Positions 27,461-36,031 of a stretch of DNA of 64,000 bases are shown piece by piece (within the stretch, counting starts at the first letter, position 1; each line of letters opens with the position of its first letter). The notes under the pieces were generated by a model that ran no database searches, was not told the DNA's origin, and saw only the letters and a program-made list of their open reading frames with translations. The DNA lies in NCBI GenBank assembly GCA_947497985.1, contig CANMIX010000009.1, positions 124,001 to 188,000 on the forward strand, written 5' to 3'. Source of the DNA: an uncultured Paracoccaceae bacterium (GTDB taxonomy: Bacteria > Pseudomonadota > Alphaproteobacteria > Rhodobacterales > Rhodobacteraceae). A program made the translations under genes and the position numbers.

Positions 27461-28963
27461 ATGCTATCAGCCATTCCTGAGATTTGGGCTTTGATCCAGA
27501 GCGGTTCGTGGTGGTTCCTTTTTATCACGCTCACCGCTATGTCCTTTTTTCTGCTGAAACGCAGCCTGAACGGTTCTGACCTTGACCGTCAGCGCATTCA
27601 AACCTGGTTGCGTCAGGATGCTGCCAATCGCCGTTATCGATCCTGGCTCAGCGCGCTGTTGAACGGGGTCCGGCGCGGGGTGGACGGGCGGCAAAGATTT
27701 GCGGCCAAAACCGCGCTTGGCACTGCATTTGCGCCAGGGTTGATCCAGATCACATTTTTGGCTGCGGTGGCCTATCCCATTTTGATGCTGCTGGGCCAAT
27801 GGTTGGCTGGCAGTCCGATGGTCTTGGGCAGCCAAGAACTCGCCCCTGCTGGTGCCCTGTGGCAACGGGCACTTTTGACCGGGGGTCTGGTGGGTGTTGC
27901 CTTGCCGTTTTTGTTGGCCACACGGTCCAAATCCCGATGGCGGCTGGCATTGTTTCTCACCGCCATCGGGATTTGGTTTGGCTTTGATTGGCTTTTGGGT
28001 CAAATCAATTTTCCGCGCACAGCCGCAGTCGCAGCCGCAGTCGCATTCGCATTCGCAGTCGCAGTCGCATTCGCAGTCGCAGTCGCATTCGCAGCCGCAG
28101 CCGCAGTCGCATTCGCAGCCGCATTCGCAGCCGCAGTCGCATTCGCAGCCGCATTCGCAGCCGCAGTCTATTTTGAACACCAAGCCAATCGTCTGGCCGC
28201 ACGGGAAAACAACCCTGTCTGGCTGTGGGGGGTATATGTTTTGTTGTTGTTGGCAGCGCTCACTCTTGTTCTGCGCCTTGTCCCTGTGGACAGCCTGCCA
28301 AATGCAAGCGCGCGAATGATGATCTTGTGTCTGGGGCTGTTCCCGCCGATCAATGCGTTGGCTGATTTCGCCTCGGTCGGTGCGACGCGGTTTTTTCTGC
28401 GTCAGGTTGCCGTTGGCGGCCGCCACCCGCTGCACAGCATCCTGTTGGATGTTGTTTTTGGCGGCGCGGCCTTCCTGACGCTGGGCTGTGTGATGATCAC
28501 ACTGGTGCATCTGCTGCGGTTTGGCGATGGCAGCGGGCTGTTGGATCTGAATGCGCTGTTTGCGGATCTGCAACAGGGCGGAGCGCATTACGGTTGGCTG
28601 TTCTTTATGTTGGCCTCCACGCTGCTGCCAACGGTTCTGCATTTTGTGCTGGCGCTGTTTGCGGTGGCCCTGACCTATCCCAAATTTTTGCGAGACTGGA
28701 TTGCCAACCGTATCGGAGAGACCTCGGGTATTCTAACCGGTGCAGGCGCTGGGGCGCTTGCCCTTGGTGCGTTGTTTGCAGCAAGCGTGACCCTGGTCAC
28801 CTGGGTCGGCATGTCGGTCTACACCTTGGATCATGCGCTGGTGCCGCGGGTGATGATCCAGATCTTTCACACCTTTGCCTGGCTGATCGGCGCGGTTGAT
28901 GACGTCCCACTGAAAATCGACGTGGACCCGGCAACCGGCGCATGGCTCCCCGTCGAAGTATAA
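27461..28963 (+). CDS. Multi-pass membrane protein with in-frame hexanucleotide repeat
   Basis: A roughly 500-residue protein with many hydrophobic segments throughout (for example VAYPILMLLGQWL, LLTGGLVGVALPFLLA, VLLLLAALTLVLRL, ALALGALFAASVTLV). Residues about 189-236 are a pure Ala-(Val/Ala/Phe) dipeptide repeat encoded by 24 GCA-NYC hexamers (28025-28168). No family is recognised. Start is either GTG 27452 or ATG 27461; no ribosome site is clear. The gene stands alone between lysS and a glycosyltransferase-like gene on the other strand. Confidence 0.65.
   Translation: MLSAIPEIWALIQSGSWWFLFITLTAMSFFLLKRSLNGSDLDRQRIQTWLRQDAANRRYRSWLSALLNGVRRGVDGRQRFAAKTALGTAFAPGLIQITFLAAVAYPILMLLGQWLAGSPMVLGSQELAPAGALWQRALLTGGLVGVALPFLLATRSKSRWRLALFLTAIGIWFGFDWLLGQINFPRTAAVAAAVAFAFAVAVAFAVAVAFAAAAAVAFAAAFAAAVAFAAAFAAAVYFEHQANRLAARENNPVWLWGVYVLLLLAALTLVLRLVPVDSLPNASARMMILCLGLFPPINALADFASVGATRFFLRQVAVGGRHPLHSILLDVVFGGAAFLTLGCVMITLVHLLRFGDGSGLLDLNALFADLQQGGAHYGWLFFMLASTLLPTVLHFVLALFAVALTYPKFLRDWIANRIGETSGILTGAGAGALALGALFAASVTLVTWVGMSVYTLDHALVPRVMIQIFHTFAWLIGAVDDVPLKIDVDPATGAWLPVEV
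28025..28168 (+). repeat. 24 tandem GCA-(GTC/GCC/TTC) hexamers within a coding frame
   Basis: One hundred forty-four bases are made only of 6-bp units GCAGTC, GCAGCC or GCATTC. Higher-order copies are exact: an 18-bp unit at 28049-28066 and 28067-28084, and a 30-bp unit at 28109-28138 and 28139-28168. Unit length is a multiple of three, so gain or loss of units keeps the frame and changes the length of an Ala-X membrane segment. Confidence 0.95.
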
Positions 28964-28980
28964 CGCCCCACAGATAGGCG

Positions 28981-29778
28981 TCACTCTTTCCAGACGTCTT
29001 CGAGCCAGCGTGTGGGTTTGAGGAAGTGGCGGTAGCCTTTGAACCCTTTGCGTCCCTGCCAGCAGTCTTTCAAATGATCCCAAGTGCCCAATGCGTCCCC
29101 TTTGGGCCACCAGCGCCCTGCCATTGCGTCAGGTGGGTTCATAGACCCGGCAAAGATCACGATCTTGGCCTTGCGCGGGCGTTTAGGCTCCATAAACAGA
29201 TTGAACGGGAACAGCGGGATACATTGGATACGGAAGTGGCGCACCCAAGCGCGCGGCCAAAAGACCACACCGCCGGGTGCATTCTTGGTCACGAAGTGCT
29301 GCTCATATCGGTATTTATCAGCCACACCCTGCGGGTCAGCGGCATAAATGTCCAAGATCGGGGCCAATTTACCAACCGGGAACCGATAGACCGAAGTCTG
29401 GCCTAAACGGTGCAGCGGCTTGGCGGCATTGCGCGCCAGAACCACGTCGTCCGGGGTCCCATAGGAAAAAAAGTCGTCCAAGGGTCCAGTAATGGCCACA
29501 TCCAGATCGATGAACAGAACCGGCCCCTCCAGATCGCCAAGCCCTTCTTCCCACAGGCGCGATTTACCCCATTTACCCAGCGTCTTGGTTGGGTGGTCCC
29601 CGCGCAAGGCCGGCAAAGGCTTACATTCGACCTCATCGCGCACGCCGTCGGTGACATCTGTAAAACAGACAAAGCGGAAAGGCGGCGTGATGTTGCGCGC
29701 GACCATGCTGTAAAGACGGTTGATATAAGGCGCGCCATAGCGCGTGCCCCAGTTGATACAGATGATTTGCTTATCCAT
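28981..29778 (-). CDS. Glycosyltransferase-like protein (family 8/nucleotide-sugar type)
   Basis: A 265-residue soluble protein. Early residues KQIICINWGTRYGAPYINRLYSMV fit a Rossmann-like sugar-nucleotide fold and VLFIDLDVAITGPLDDFF contains a D-L-D motif at the position of the metal-binding DXD. AGGAGG lies just before ATG 29778. Donor and acceptor are unknown. It does not sit in an obvious polysaccharide operon here. Confidence 0.72.
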   Translation of the reverse strand: MDKQIICINWGTRYGAPYINRLYSMVARNITPPFRFVCFTDVTDGVRDEVECKPLPALRGDHPTKTLGKWGKSRLWEEGLGDLEGPVLFIDLDVAITGPLDDFFSYGTPDDVVLARNAAKPLHRLGQTSVYRFPVGKLAPILDIYAADPQGVADKYRYEQHFVTKNAPGGVVFWPRAWVRHFRIQCIPLFPFNLFMEPKRPRKAKIVIFAGSMNPPDAMAGRWWPKGDALGTWDHLKDCWQGRKGFKGYRHFLKPTRWLEDVWKE

Positions 29779-29965
29779 GACGCCTCCTGTCACAGCCGCC
29801 ATAGCCCGGTCCAAGGGGGTATTGCAACGTGGAAGCCCGGAAATGTCATGTCCTGTCATCTGTCCCTTTGGTTCCAGACATCAAAATTGGCTGACAGTTG
29901 CGGTTGATGCAGGTTACATTGATGACTATCCTCTTGGTGCAAACACATCCAAAGGACTCCCGTTC

Positions 29966-30388
29966 ATGTCTGACCAAGATCCGCATCTTTTGACCCCGCA
30001 GGATTGTCTGGTGGCGCTGATGGTGGCGGTGTCCGCCTCGGATGAGAATATCCGCACGGCGGAACTCGTCAAAATTCAGAATGCCGTCAATATGTTGCCG
30101 GTGTTCGCGGAATACGACACGGACCGCACCAATGCTGTGAGCCAGACGGTTTATGATCTGTTTGAACAAGAAGACGGGTTGGATGCGCTGTTTGGTCTGA
30201 TCCGCGACAACCTGCCGGAACGGCTGTTTGAAACGGCCTATGCGCTGGCCTGTGATGTGGCGGCTGCGGACGGGCAATTGCATGAGCCTGAATTGCGACT
30301 GTTGGAAGAGATCAGATACGAGCTGAACATTGACCGGCTGCATGCTGCCGGCATCGAACGGGGCGCGCGCGCTCGGCATATCACCTGA
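29966..30388 (+). CDS. TerB-like protein
   Basis: A 140-residue helical protein. TPQDCLVALMVAVSASDENIRTAELVKIQNAVNMLP and a second ALACDVAAADGQLHEPELRLLEEIRYEL match the two acidic repeats of the TerB/tellurite-resistance-like family, a metal-binding helical fold. The usual tellurite operon is absent, as is common for lone TerB proteins. Its 3' end overlaps the frame of the next gene (regulator). Confidence 0.72.
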   Translation: MSDQDPHLLTPQDCLVALMVAVSASDENIRTAELVKIQNAVNMLPVFAEYDTDRTNAVSQTVYDLFEQEDGLDALFGLIRDNLPERLFETAYALACDVAAADGQLHEPELRLLEEIRYELNIDRLHAAGIERGARARHIT

Positions 30389-31046
30389 GCCGGACCCGAA
30401 AGCACGCCCTTTGAAAGACGTTCACAGCACCATGATCCTGGATGTTCTGGAGGCCGAGATTGTCTCGGGCCAGATCGATCCGGGTGCGCGCCTGAATGAG
30501 GCCGCACTGGCCGAACGATTTGGCGTGTCACGTACGCCTATTCGGGAAGTTCTGCAAAACATCGTTTCCCGCTCTCTGGCGGAACGGGTTCCATTCAAAG
30601 GCGTGGTGGTCCGTGCCTTTGACGAGGCGCGGATCCGGTCGATGTTTGAAGCCATGGCCGAAATCGAAGCCACCTGCGGCGGGCTTGCCGCCTTGCGCAT
30701 GGAGGCTGAGGCCTTGGACGCGCTGGAAAACGCGCATCTGAAAATGTCTGAAATGGCCTCTTACAAGGCGTCGCGCGAATATGAGGCGATGAATATCGAA
30801 TTTCACAACCAGATCTATCGCGGCTCAGGCAATGATGATCTGGCGCAGATGGCGATGGATATGCGTCTGAAACTGGCACCTTTTCGCAAATCGCAACTGA
30901 TGCAGGTCGACCGCATGCTGCAGTCCAATCGCGAACACGGCATGATCGTTGGCCTTTTGCGGGCCCGGAACAAGGCGGGTGTCGAAACCGCCCTGCGTCA
31001 GCATCTGGCGGGTGCCGCTGAAACCGTGGTGCAAACCCGTCAGTAA
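30330..31046 (+). CDS. GntR-family regulator, FCD type
   Basis: About 238 residues: winged HTH near residues 35-90 (GARLNEAALAERFGVSRTPIREVLQ) followed by an all-helical FCD effector domain (IEFHNQIYRGSGNDD, SNREHGMIVGLL). The frame opens with ATG 30330 inside the TerB gene; a TTG near 30411 and ATG 30432 are alternatives. It is convergent with the TauE-TRAP operon and is the best candidate for binding the TTGTATACAA-type sites found before dctP, the deacetylase and the GGT-like genes. Effector unknown, probably an organic acid. Confidence 0.8.
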   Translation: MTGCMLPASNGARALGISPEPDPKARPLKDVHSTMILDVLEAEIVSGQIDPGARLNEAALAERFGVSRTPIREVLQNIVSRSLAERVPFKGVVVRAFDEARIRSMFEAMAEIEATCGGLAALRMEAEALDALENAHLKMSEMASYKASREYEAMNIEFHNQIYRGSGNDDLAQMAMDMRLKLAPFRKSQLMQVDRMLQSNREHGMIVGLLRARNKAGVETALRQHLAGAAETVVQTRQ

Positions 31047-31087
31047 AGGGTCCCGTCCAAGCCGCGTATGCCTTGGACGGGTGACGC

Positions 31088-31903
31088 CTAGCTCAGCAAC
31101 ATTCTGAGCGACGTAATCCCCAGAAACACTGCAAACCCCCGCTTGACCCATTTGGGATCCACTTTATGGGCCAGCTTGGCACCATAAGGGGCCAGCGCGG
31201 TGGTAAAGGGGATTATGACCAGCACCGCAGGCAGGCTGACATACCCCAAAGACAGCGGCGGACGGTCTGGCACAGAGAAACCTGATACAACAAATCCCAC
31301 GACCGCAGGCACCGCGATGATCAACCCAAAGGCCGCGGCTGTGCCAACCGCACGTTTGATCGGAAAGGAAAAGGCCGCAAGGGTCGGCACGCCAAGCGTG
31401 CCACCGCCGATCCCCATAAGCGAGGAGACAAAGCCGATGCTGCCCGCCATCCCCGCATTTGCGCTGCGGGACGCAGGCAGCGCCTGGCCCACCACCAGAC
31501 TGCGCGGCAGACAGAAGTTTAACGACACCAAAAGACCCACACAGCCAAAGACCATGCGCAATCCTGCCGGATCGATCCAACGCGCGGCAAGCCCGCCCGC
31601 CAACGCTCCCAGGGCAATTGGCGGCCCCCACAGGCGCAGCAGATCCAGATCCACGCCACCGCGTTTGTAATGCGCCCGCGCCGAGGAAATTGCCGTGAAA
31701 ATGATGGTCGCCAGTGACGTCGCCACCGCCATATGCATTGTCAGGCTGGCCGGAAAATCGACCAGGCTGAACATCCAGAACATCGCGGGCACCAGCACAA
31801 TACCGCCGCCGACCCCCAGGAACCCTGCCAGAATTCCGGCAAAGACCGAGGCCCCAACCAGCCCAAAGACCAGCGGCAGATAGGTCAGAACAGATCCCTC
31901 CAC
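31088..31903 (-). CDS. TauE/SafE-family membrane permease
   Basis: A 271-residue protein with about eight membrane helices and the family start FAGILAGFLGVGGGIVLVPAMFW plus the second-half repeat FVSSLMGIGGGTLGVP. The family exports sulfite, sulfonates or related small anions, but substrates vary. GTG 31903 follows the TRAP large-subunit stop by one base, so it is the last gene of the TRAP operon. Its presence next to a TRAP importer hints at export of a catabolic product, which is inference. Confidence 0.83.
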   Translation of the reverse strand: MEGSVLTYLPLVFGLVGASVFAGILAGFLGVGGGIVLVPAMFWMFSLVDFPASLTMHMAVATSLATIIFTAISSARAHYKRGGVDLDLLRLWGPPIALGALAGGLAARWIDPAGLRMVFGCVGLLVSLNFCLPRSLVVGQALPASRSANAGMAGSIGFVSSLMGIGGGTLGVPTLAAFSFPIKRAVGTAAAFGLIIAVPAVVGFVVSGFSVPDRPPLSLGYVSLPAVLVIIPFTTALAPYGAKLAHKVDPKWVKRGFAVFLGITSLRMLLS

Positions 31904-31904
31904 C

Positions 31905-33224
31905 TTACCACCCGATCGCTTGCGGCAGCCAGGTTGCGATGCCGGGGAAACAGAACAGCAGAACCAGCGCGACGGCTTGGATGCCAATAAAGGGCAAGAC
32001 ACCGCGATAGATCATAGAAGTCGTGATCCCCGGAGGTGCCGCGCCTTTTAGGAAGAACAAGGCCCAGCCAAAGGGCGGCGTCAGGAAAGATGTCTGCAGG
32101 TTCAGCGCAATCAGCGTCGCCAGCCAGATCATATCGGTGCCCTGCGCCTGAAAGAACGGCAGCAACAATGGCAGCGCGATATAGCTGATTTCGATCCACT
32201 CCAAAAAGAAGCCGAGGATGAACAGCAACACCATAAGGAAGATCAACGCGCCGGTCTCACCACCGGGCAGAATCGCCAGCATGTCTTTGACCAGATCCTC
32301 TCCATGCAGACCACGGAACGCGATGGAGAACACTTGCGAGGCCACAAGAATGAAGAAGATCATCGCCGAAATCCGCAGAGTGCTTTGCGAGGCTTCCCAG
32401 ATCATCGGCAAGGTCAGACGTCCATAGATGGCCGCGATCACGATAGAGAAGACAGCGCCCACGCTTGCGGCTTCGGTCGGGGCTGCAAGGCCGCCGATGA
32501 TGGAGCCCAAAACGCCACCAACCAAGATCAGCGGCGGCGCCAACGCTTTGACCGCCTGCCAGACCAATGGCCAACCAATGATTTCCGCACGCTCTTCTGC
32601 GGGAATTGCAGGCACCATATCAGGGCGCACCACGCCGAGGATCAGGATAAAGACGATATAGAAACCGGCCAGCATCAGCCCCGGCATCATCGCCGCGGCA
32701 AAGAGCGTGCCAACGCTTTCGCCCATGATATCGGCCAAAAGGATCAATACCAAAGAAGGCGGAATAATCTGCCCCAGGGTGCCCGACGCACAGATGGCAC
32801 CGGCCGCGATACCGCCGTCATAGCCGCGTTTCAACAGCACTGGCATGGTCAGCAGTGTCAGCGTGACCACGGTGGCGCCAACAATCCCGGTCGAGGCCCC
32901 CATCAACACGCCAACCACAATCAGCGCAATCGCCATGCCGCCGTTCAGTCGGCCGGAAAAACGCCCCACCACCTCTAACATGTCTTCGGCGGCGCGGGAT
33001 TTCTCCAACATCACCCCCATAAAGACAAACAGCGGGATCGCCATGAATTCGTATTTGGTCACCACGCCATAGATGCGCGCGGGCGACAGGTTAAACAGGA
33101 AGTCGCCGAAACCCATCCAGCCAAACAGAAAACCGGCAACGGCAATGCCGATGCCAACCTGCATGCCCAGCAGCAGAAAGCCCATAAAGCCGAGGATCAG
33201 CCCAATTGCGAGAAAATGCTCCAT
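31905..33224 (-). CDS. TRAP transporter large membrane subunit (DctM-like)
   Basis: A 439-residue protein with about twelve hydrophobic segments, typical of the TRAP-T DctM permease that uses a sodium gradient. It begins 3 bases after the small-subunit gene and is followed by the TauE-like gene. Uptake substrate is set by the binding protein at 33822-34901 and is probably an organic acid. Confidence 0.92.
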   Translation of the reverse strand: MEHFLAIGLILGFMGFLLLGMQVGIGIAVAGFLFGWMGFGDFLFNLSPARIYGVVTKYEFMAIPLFVFMGVMLEKSRAAEDMLEVVGRFSGRLNGGMAIALIVVGVLMGASTGIVGATVVTLTLLTMPVLLKRGYDGGIAAGAICASGTLGQIIPPSLVLILLADIMGESVGTLFAAAMMPGLMLAGFYIVFILILGVVRPDMVPAIPAEERAEIIGWPLVWQAVKALAPPLILVGGVLGSIIGGLAAPTEAASVGAVFSIVIAAIYGRLTLPMIWEASQSTLRISAMIFFILVASQVFSIAFRGLHGEDLVKDMLAILPGGETGALIFLMVLLFILGFFLEWIEISYIALPLLLPFFQAQGTDMIWLATLIALNLQTSFLTPPFGWALFFLKGAAPPGITTSMIYRGVLPFIGIQAVALVLLFCFPGIATWLPQAIGW

Positions 33225-33227
33225 GGA

Positions 33228-33737
33228 TCAGTCCTCTCCGTTTAAAAATGCGTCGCCGTGACGGATCGCGTTCGCGAGGCATTGCAAGGCGAGAAAGGCA
33301 AACCCGACCGGAATAAAGCCCTTGATCAACCAACGTCCGGGCAGACCACCCGGATCTGGCGACCCCTCAAGAATGGTGAAAGAATTGGCCACATAGCCGC
33401 TGGCGTATTTGATGAAGAGCACGGAAACACAAACGCCCAGAAGCATTGTGATGCAGTCGATGGCATGTTTGACCCGCGTCGGGAAGCGGTCATAAAGCAT
33501 GTCCACCCGGACGTGACCACCCTCCATCATCAAAACCGTGATCCCCAACAGGGAGATCGGCACCAAAAGATGCCATTCCAGTTCCTGCATCCAGATTGGG
33601 CTGGTGCCAAAAACATAGCGGCCGGCCACGTTGAAAAACACCAATGCAATCATGCCGAGCAACAAGGCAGACGCCAGTCGACCGATAGCACGTGTCAGCC
33701 AATCGATCCCATCCGCGAGACGTAACGCGTAACTCAT
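33228..33737 (-). CDS. TRAP transporter small membrane subunit (DctQ-like)
   Basis: A 169-residue protein with four membrane helices and MQELEWHLLVPISLLGITVLMMEGGHVRVDMLYDR, the usual DctQ pattern. It is encoded between the binding protein and the large subunit. The 84-base gap to the binding protein gene holds an attenuator-like hairpin. Confidence 0.9.
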   Translation of the reverse strand: MSYALRLADGIDWLTRAIGRLASALLLGMIALVFFNVAGRYVFGTSPIWMQELEWHLLVPISLLGITVLMMEGGHVRVDMLYDRFPTRVKHAIDCITMLLGVCVSVLFIKYASGYVANSFTILEGSPDPGGLPGRWLIKGFIPVGFAFLALQCLANAIRHGDAFLNGED

Positions 33738-33772
33738 GAGGGTCTCATTTTTAGTTTATGGAAAAAAACGGC

Positions 33773-33793
33773 CAGGAGGTGTGGCACCTCCTG
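33773..33793 (-). terminator. Hairpin plus T-run between dctP- and dctQ-like genes
   Basis: A perfect 9-bp stem (CAGGAGGTG/CACCTCCTG) with a 3-base loop. On the minus strand it is followed by GCCG and seven T residues. It likely terminates a fraction of transcripts after the binding protein, giving more binding protein than membrane subunits. Confidence 0.75.
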
Positions 33794-33821
33794 ACCTTGG
33801 TTGCTGTCGCAAACGGGGGTG

Positions 33822-34901
33822 TTAGCCGTTGCGCAGCTGCTCGTGCCAGACTTCCTCGGACGCTGCCGCCCAGAAATCATGCTCGGCCTTGAAGGCAAAG
33901 TAGTTGTCCATGACTTTCTTGAACAAGGGATCAGACGCGCCCAGTTCTTCATAGACAGCTTTCATCTCAACCCGCAGGGCTTCGACAACCTCTTTTGGCA
34001 GGGTGCGGATTTCGGTGCCATTGGCCGCGAATTCCTTCAGTGCGGCGGCGTTGTTCGCCTCACCCCAGCTGTGAGAGATCAGGTTACAGGCCGCAGCCGC
34101 ATTGGTGACAACTGCTTGCAGGCTTGGGTCCAGACCATCCCAGGCTGCTTTGTTGATCCCCAGCTCGGTGACGGTTGTCGGCTCGTGCCAGCCGGTGGTG
34201 TAGTAGTATTTCGCTGCCTTGTTCAGACCAAGGATTTTATCCTGTGCCGGACCAACCCATTCGGCCGCGTCAATCACGCCCCGCTCCAGCGCGGGGAAGA
34301 TTTCGCCACCTGGCAGAACTTTTACATCCACACCGATGCGCGAGTAGGCCTTGCCCGCCAGTCCCGGAATACGCAGACGCAGACCGGACATATCTTCGAG
34401 GCTGTTGATTTCCTTGTTAAACCAACCAGTCATCTGAACACCGGTTGCGCCGATGGGCATGCCCACCAGGCCAAGGGGTTCATAAACTTCGTTCCACAGC
34501 TTGATGCCGTCGCCGATGTAGAACCAGGCGTTCTTACCCTGGGTCGACATGCCAAACGGTGCTGCACCAAAGAACTGCGCAGCCGGGACCTTGCCCGCAC
34601 CGAAATAGGCGATCCAGCTGTTCATCTCAACAATACCCTGACGGGCGGCGTCAAAGCCTTCGAAAGCCGGGACCAGCTCGCCTGCGTGGTAAACTTGGAT
34701 TTCCATTTTGCCACCGGACATGGCTTTGACCCGATCGGCGAAATCGGTCAGCGAGCCGGGACCGTTGGAATAGAAAGGCTGACCGGCTGGGAAGGCCGAG
34801 GTCAGCTTCCACTTAACGGGTGCGCCTTGGGCGATTGCGGGTGCGGCCAAGGAGGCGGCGCCAACAGCACCGGCAGTTGTGATAAAGGAGCGGCGGTCCA
34901 T
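33822..34901 (-). CDS. TRAP transporter substrate-binding protein (DctP-like)
   Basis: A 359-residue periplasmic binding protein with a twin-arginine-type signal (MDRRSFITTAG, then APAIAQGAP). It resembles the TakP-like (keto acid) type of TRAP receptors: VKWKLTSAFPAGQPFYSNGPGSL, a GLRLRIPGLAGKAYSRIGVDV block and VLPGGEIFPALERGVIDAAEWVGP. ATG 34901 has GGAG 6 bases upstream; ATG 34913 is also possible. The operator-like TTGTATACGA ends just upstream. Likely ligand: a small carboxylate. Confidence 0.9.
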   Translation of the reverse strand: MDRRSFITTAGAVGAASLAAPAIAQGAPVKWKLTSAFPAGQPFYSNGPGSLTDFADRVKAMSGGKMEIQVYHAGELVPAFEGFDAARQGIVEMNSWIAYFGAGKVPAAQFFGAAPFGMSTQGKNAWFYIGDGIKLWNEVYEPLGLVGMPIGATGVQMTGWFNKEINSLEDMSGLRLRIPGLAGKAYSRIGVDVKVLPGGEIFPALERGVIDAAEWVGPAQDKILGLNKAAKYYYTTGWHEPTTVTELGINKAAWDGLDPSLQAVVTNAAAACNLISHSWGEANNAAALKEFAANGTEIRTLPKEVVEALRVEMKAVYEELGASDPLFKKVMDNYFAFKAEHDFWAAASEEVWHEQLRNG

Positions 34902-34914
34902 GAGGTTCTCCATG

Positions 34915-34924
34915 TTGTATACGA
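34915..34924. promoter_or_regulatory. Near-palindrome TTGTATACGA before the TRAP operon
   Basis: Differs by one base from TTGTATACAA, the core of the site before the GGT-like gene. It abuts the 5' end of the dctP-like gene, a position suited to repression. Confidence 0.5.
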
Positions 34925-34976
34925 TTTTCGCATTTTTCTTGATTTACTCGTCACATTTCTTGGATCAATTGCGGTT

Positions 34977-34986
34977 TTGTACACAA
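34977..34986. promoter_or_regulatory. Operator-like TTGTACACAA in the dctP/deacetylase divergent region
   Basis: An ACAA/TTGT inverted repeat within TTTTGTACACAAAG, 64 bases upstream of the dctP start and 160 upstream of the deacetylase start. Same motif class as the other sites in this island. Confidence 0.6.
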
Positions 34987-35105
34987 AGAAAAAGCCTGAA
35001 TGCCGTGAAAATTTACCTGAAACGCACCAAGCTGCTTAATTCTTGACCCGCTCACGTCATCGCGGCGCATATTTCCAGCGCCAAACAGTCAAGCCAACTG
35101 TCAGA

Positions 35106-35115
35106 TTGTGTACAA
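35106..35115. promoter_or_regulatory. Operator-like TTGTGTACAA before the deacetylase gene
   Basis: Reverse complement of the 34977 core, so it is the same site in the other orientation. It lies about 31 bases before the ATG of the deacetylase gene. Confidence 0.6.
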
Positions 35116-35145
35116 AGGGCACATTTATCCATAGGACCGTTGGGT

Positions 35146-36024
35146 ATGAATATGAATCACCACCACCGCTATTCCTACTCTTCTATCACCAACCGGCCCG
35201 ATTTTGACTGGCCCGAAGGGCGCCGATTGGCGATCTATTTGGGGATGAATCTGGAGTGTTTCTCCTTTGGTGACGGGCTCGGTGCGGAGCTTGCGCCGGG
35301 TGGCCCGCAACCTGATGTGTTGAACTATGCGTGGCGCGACTACGGCAACCGGGTCGGCGCACCGCGCATGTTAGAGCTGTTTGACCGCCTAAACCTGCCC
35401 TGCACCACCCTCATCAACAGTGAATTGTACACAACCGCGCCGGGTCTCGCCGAAGCCTTTGCTGCCCGCGGGGATGAGATTGCAGGCCATGGGCGCACAA
35501 ACGCCGAACGTCAGGGCACACTGTCAGAGGCCGACGAAAGCGCGCTGATCGCTGAGGCAACCGAGGTTCTAACCAGCCGTCATGGGCGCGCGCCTAAGGG
35601 CTGGCTTGGCCCGTGGATTTCCCAATCCGCCGTGACGCCGGATCTGCTGCACGAGGCGGGGTATGAGTATCTGTTGGATTGGTGTCACGATGATCAGCCA
35701 ACCTGGATGCAGACCCGGAATGGCCGCATCCTGTCAGTTCCTTATCCGCAGGAGCTCAACGACATTCCACAGATCGTCGGTCGCAAGCGAGAGGGCGCAG
35801 ACTTTGGCGATATGCTGATCGACGCTTTTGATGTCATGCTGGAAGAAAGCGCGCGTCGTCCCCTGGTGATGGGCATCGCGCTGCATGGCTATCTGATGGG
35901 GCATCCGCATCGGCTGAAACATCTGGATCGAGCGTTGCGCCATATGCTGGCCGCCGGCGGCGACGCGGTGTGGTGGACCACCGCCGGAGCCATCAACGAC
36001 CATTTTCGCGCGCTGGACCTGTAA
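35146..36024 (+). CDS. Polysaccharide-deacetylase-like (NodB-fold) hydrolase, PuuE/allantoinase-like
   Basis: A 292-residue soluble protein of the NodB-like polysaccharide deacetylase superfamily in the branch with PuuE-type allantoinases: an N-terminal RPDFDWPEGRRLAIYLGMNLE, AGHGRTNA (metal His region) and a C-terminal MGIALHGYLMGHPHRL block. No signal peptide, so it acts in the cytoplasm on an imported small amide rather than on polysaccharide. ATG 35146 or 35152; a TTG lies two codons before. It is divergent from the TRAP operon and shares the operator motif. Confidence 0.8.
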   Translation: MNMNHHHRYSYSSITNRPDFDWPEGRRLAIYLGMNLECFSFGDGLGAELAPGGPQPDVLNYAWRDYGNRVGAPRMLELFDRLNLPCTTLINSELYTTAPGLAEAFAARGDEIAGHGRTNAERQGTLSEADESALIAEATEVLTSRHGRAPKGWLGPWISQSAVTPDLLHEAGYEYLLDWCHDDQPTWMQTRNGRILSVPYPQELNDIPQIVGRKREGADFGDMLIDAFDVMLEESARRPLVMGIALHGYLMGHPHRLKHLDRALRHMLAAGGDAVWWTTAGAINDHFRALDL

Positions 36025-36031
36025 CAGGCGC

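Noticed and set aside
28025-28168. Possible CRISPR array at the hexamer repeat
   Set aside because: Units are 6 bp without spacers and sit in a coding frame; no cas genes are present.
27467-28642. A 391-codon leftward frame with a Cys-Asp/Cys-Glu/Cys-Gly repeat
   Set aside because: It is the antisense image of the GCA-NYC repeat, which contains no stop in any frame. The plus-strand membrane protein extends beyond the repeat with normal hydrophobic structure and this one does not.
33801-35039. A 412-codon plus-strand frame over the TRAP receptor
   Set aside because: Antisense shadow of the dctP-like gene, which has a signal peptide and full family motifs.
35425-35434. A TTGTACACAA copy inside the deacetylase coding region
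   Set aside because: Identical to the operator core but within a gene and without a promoter nearby; a 10-base match can occur by chance, so it is not called as an operator.
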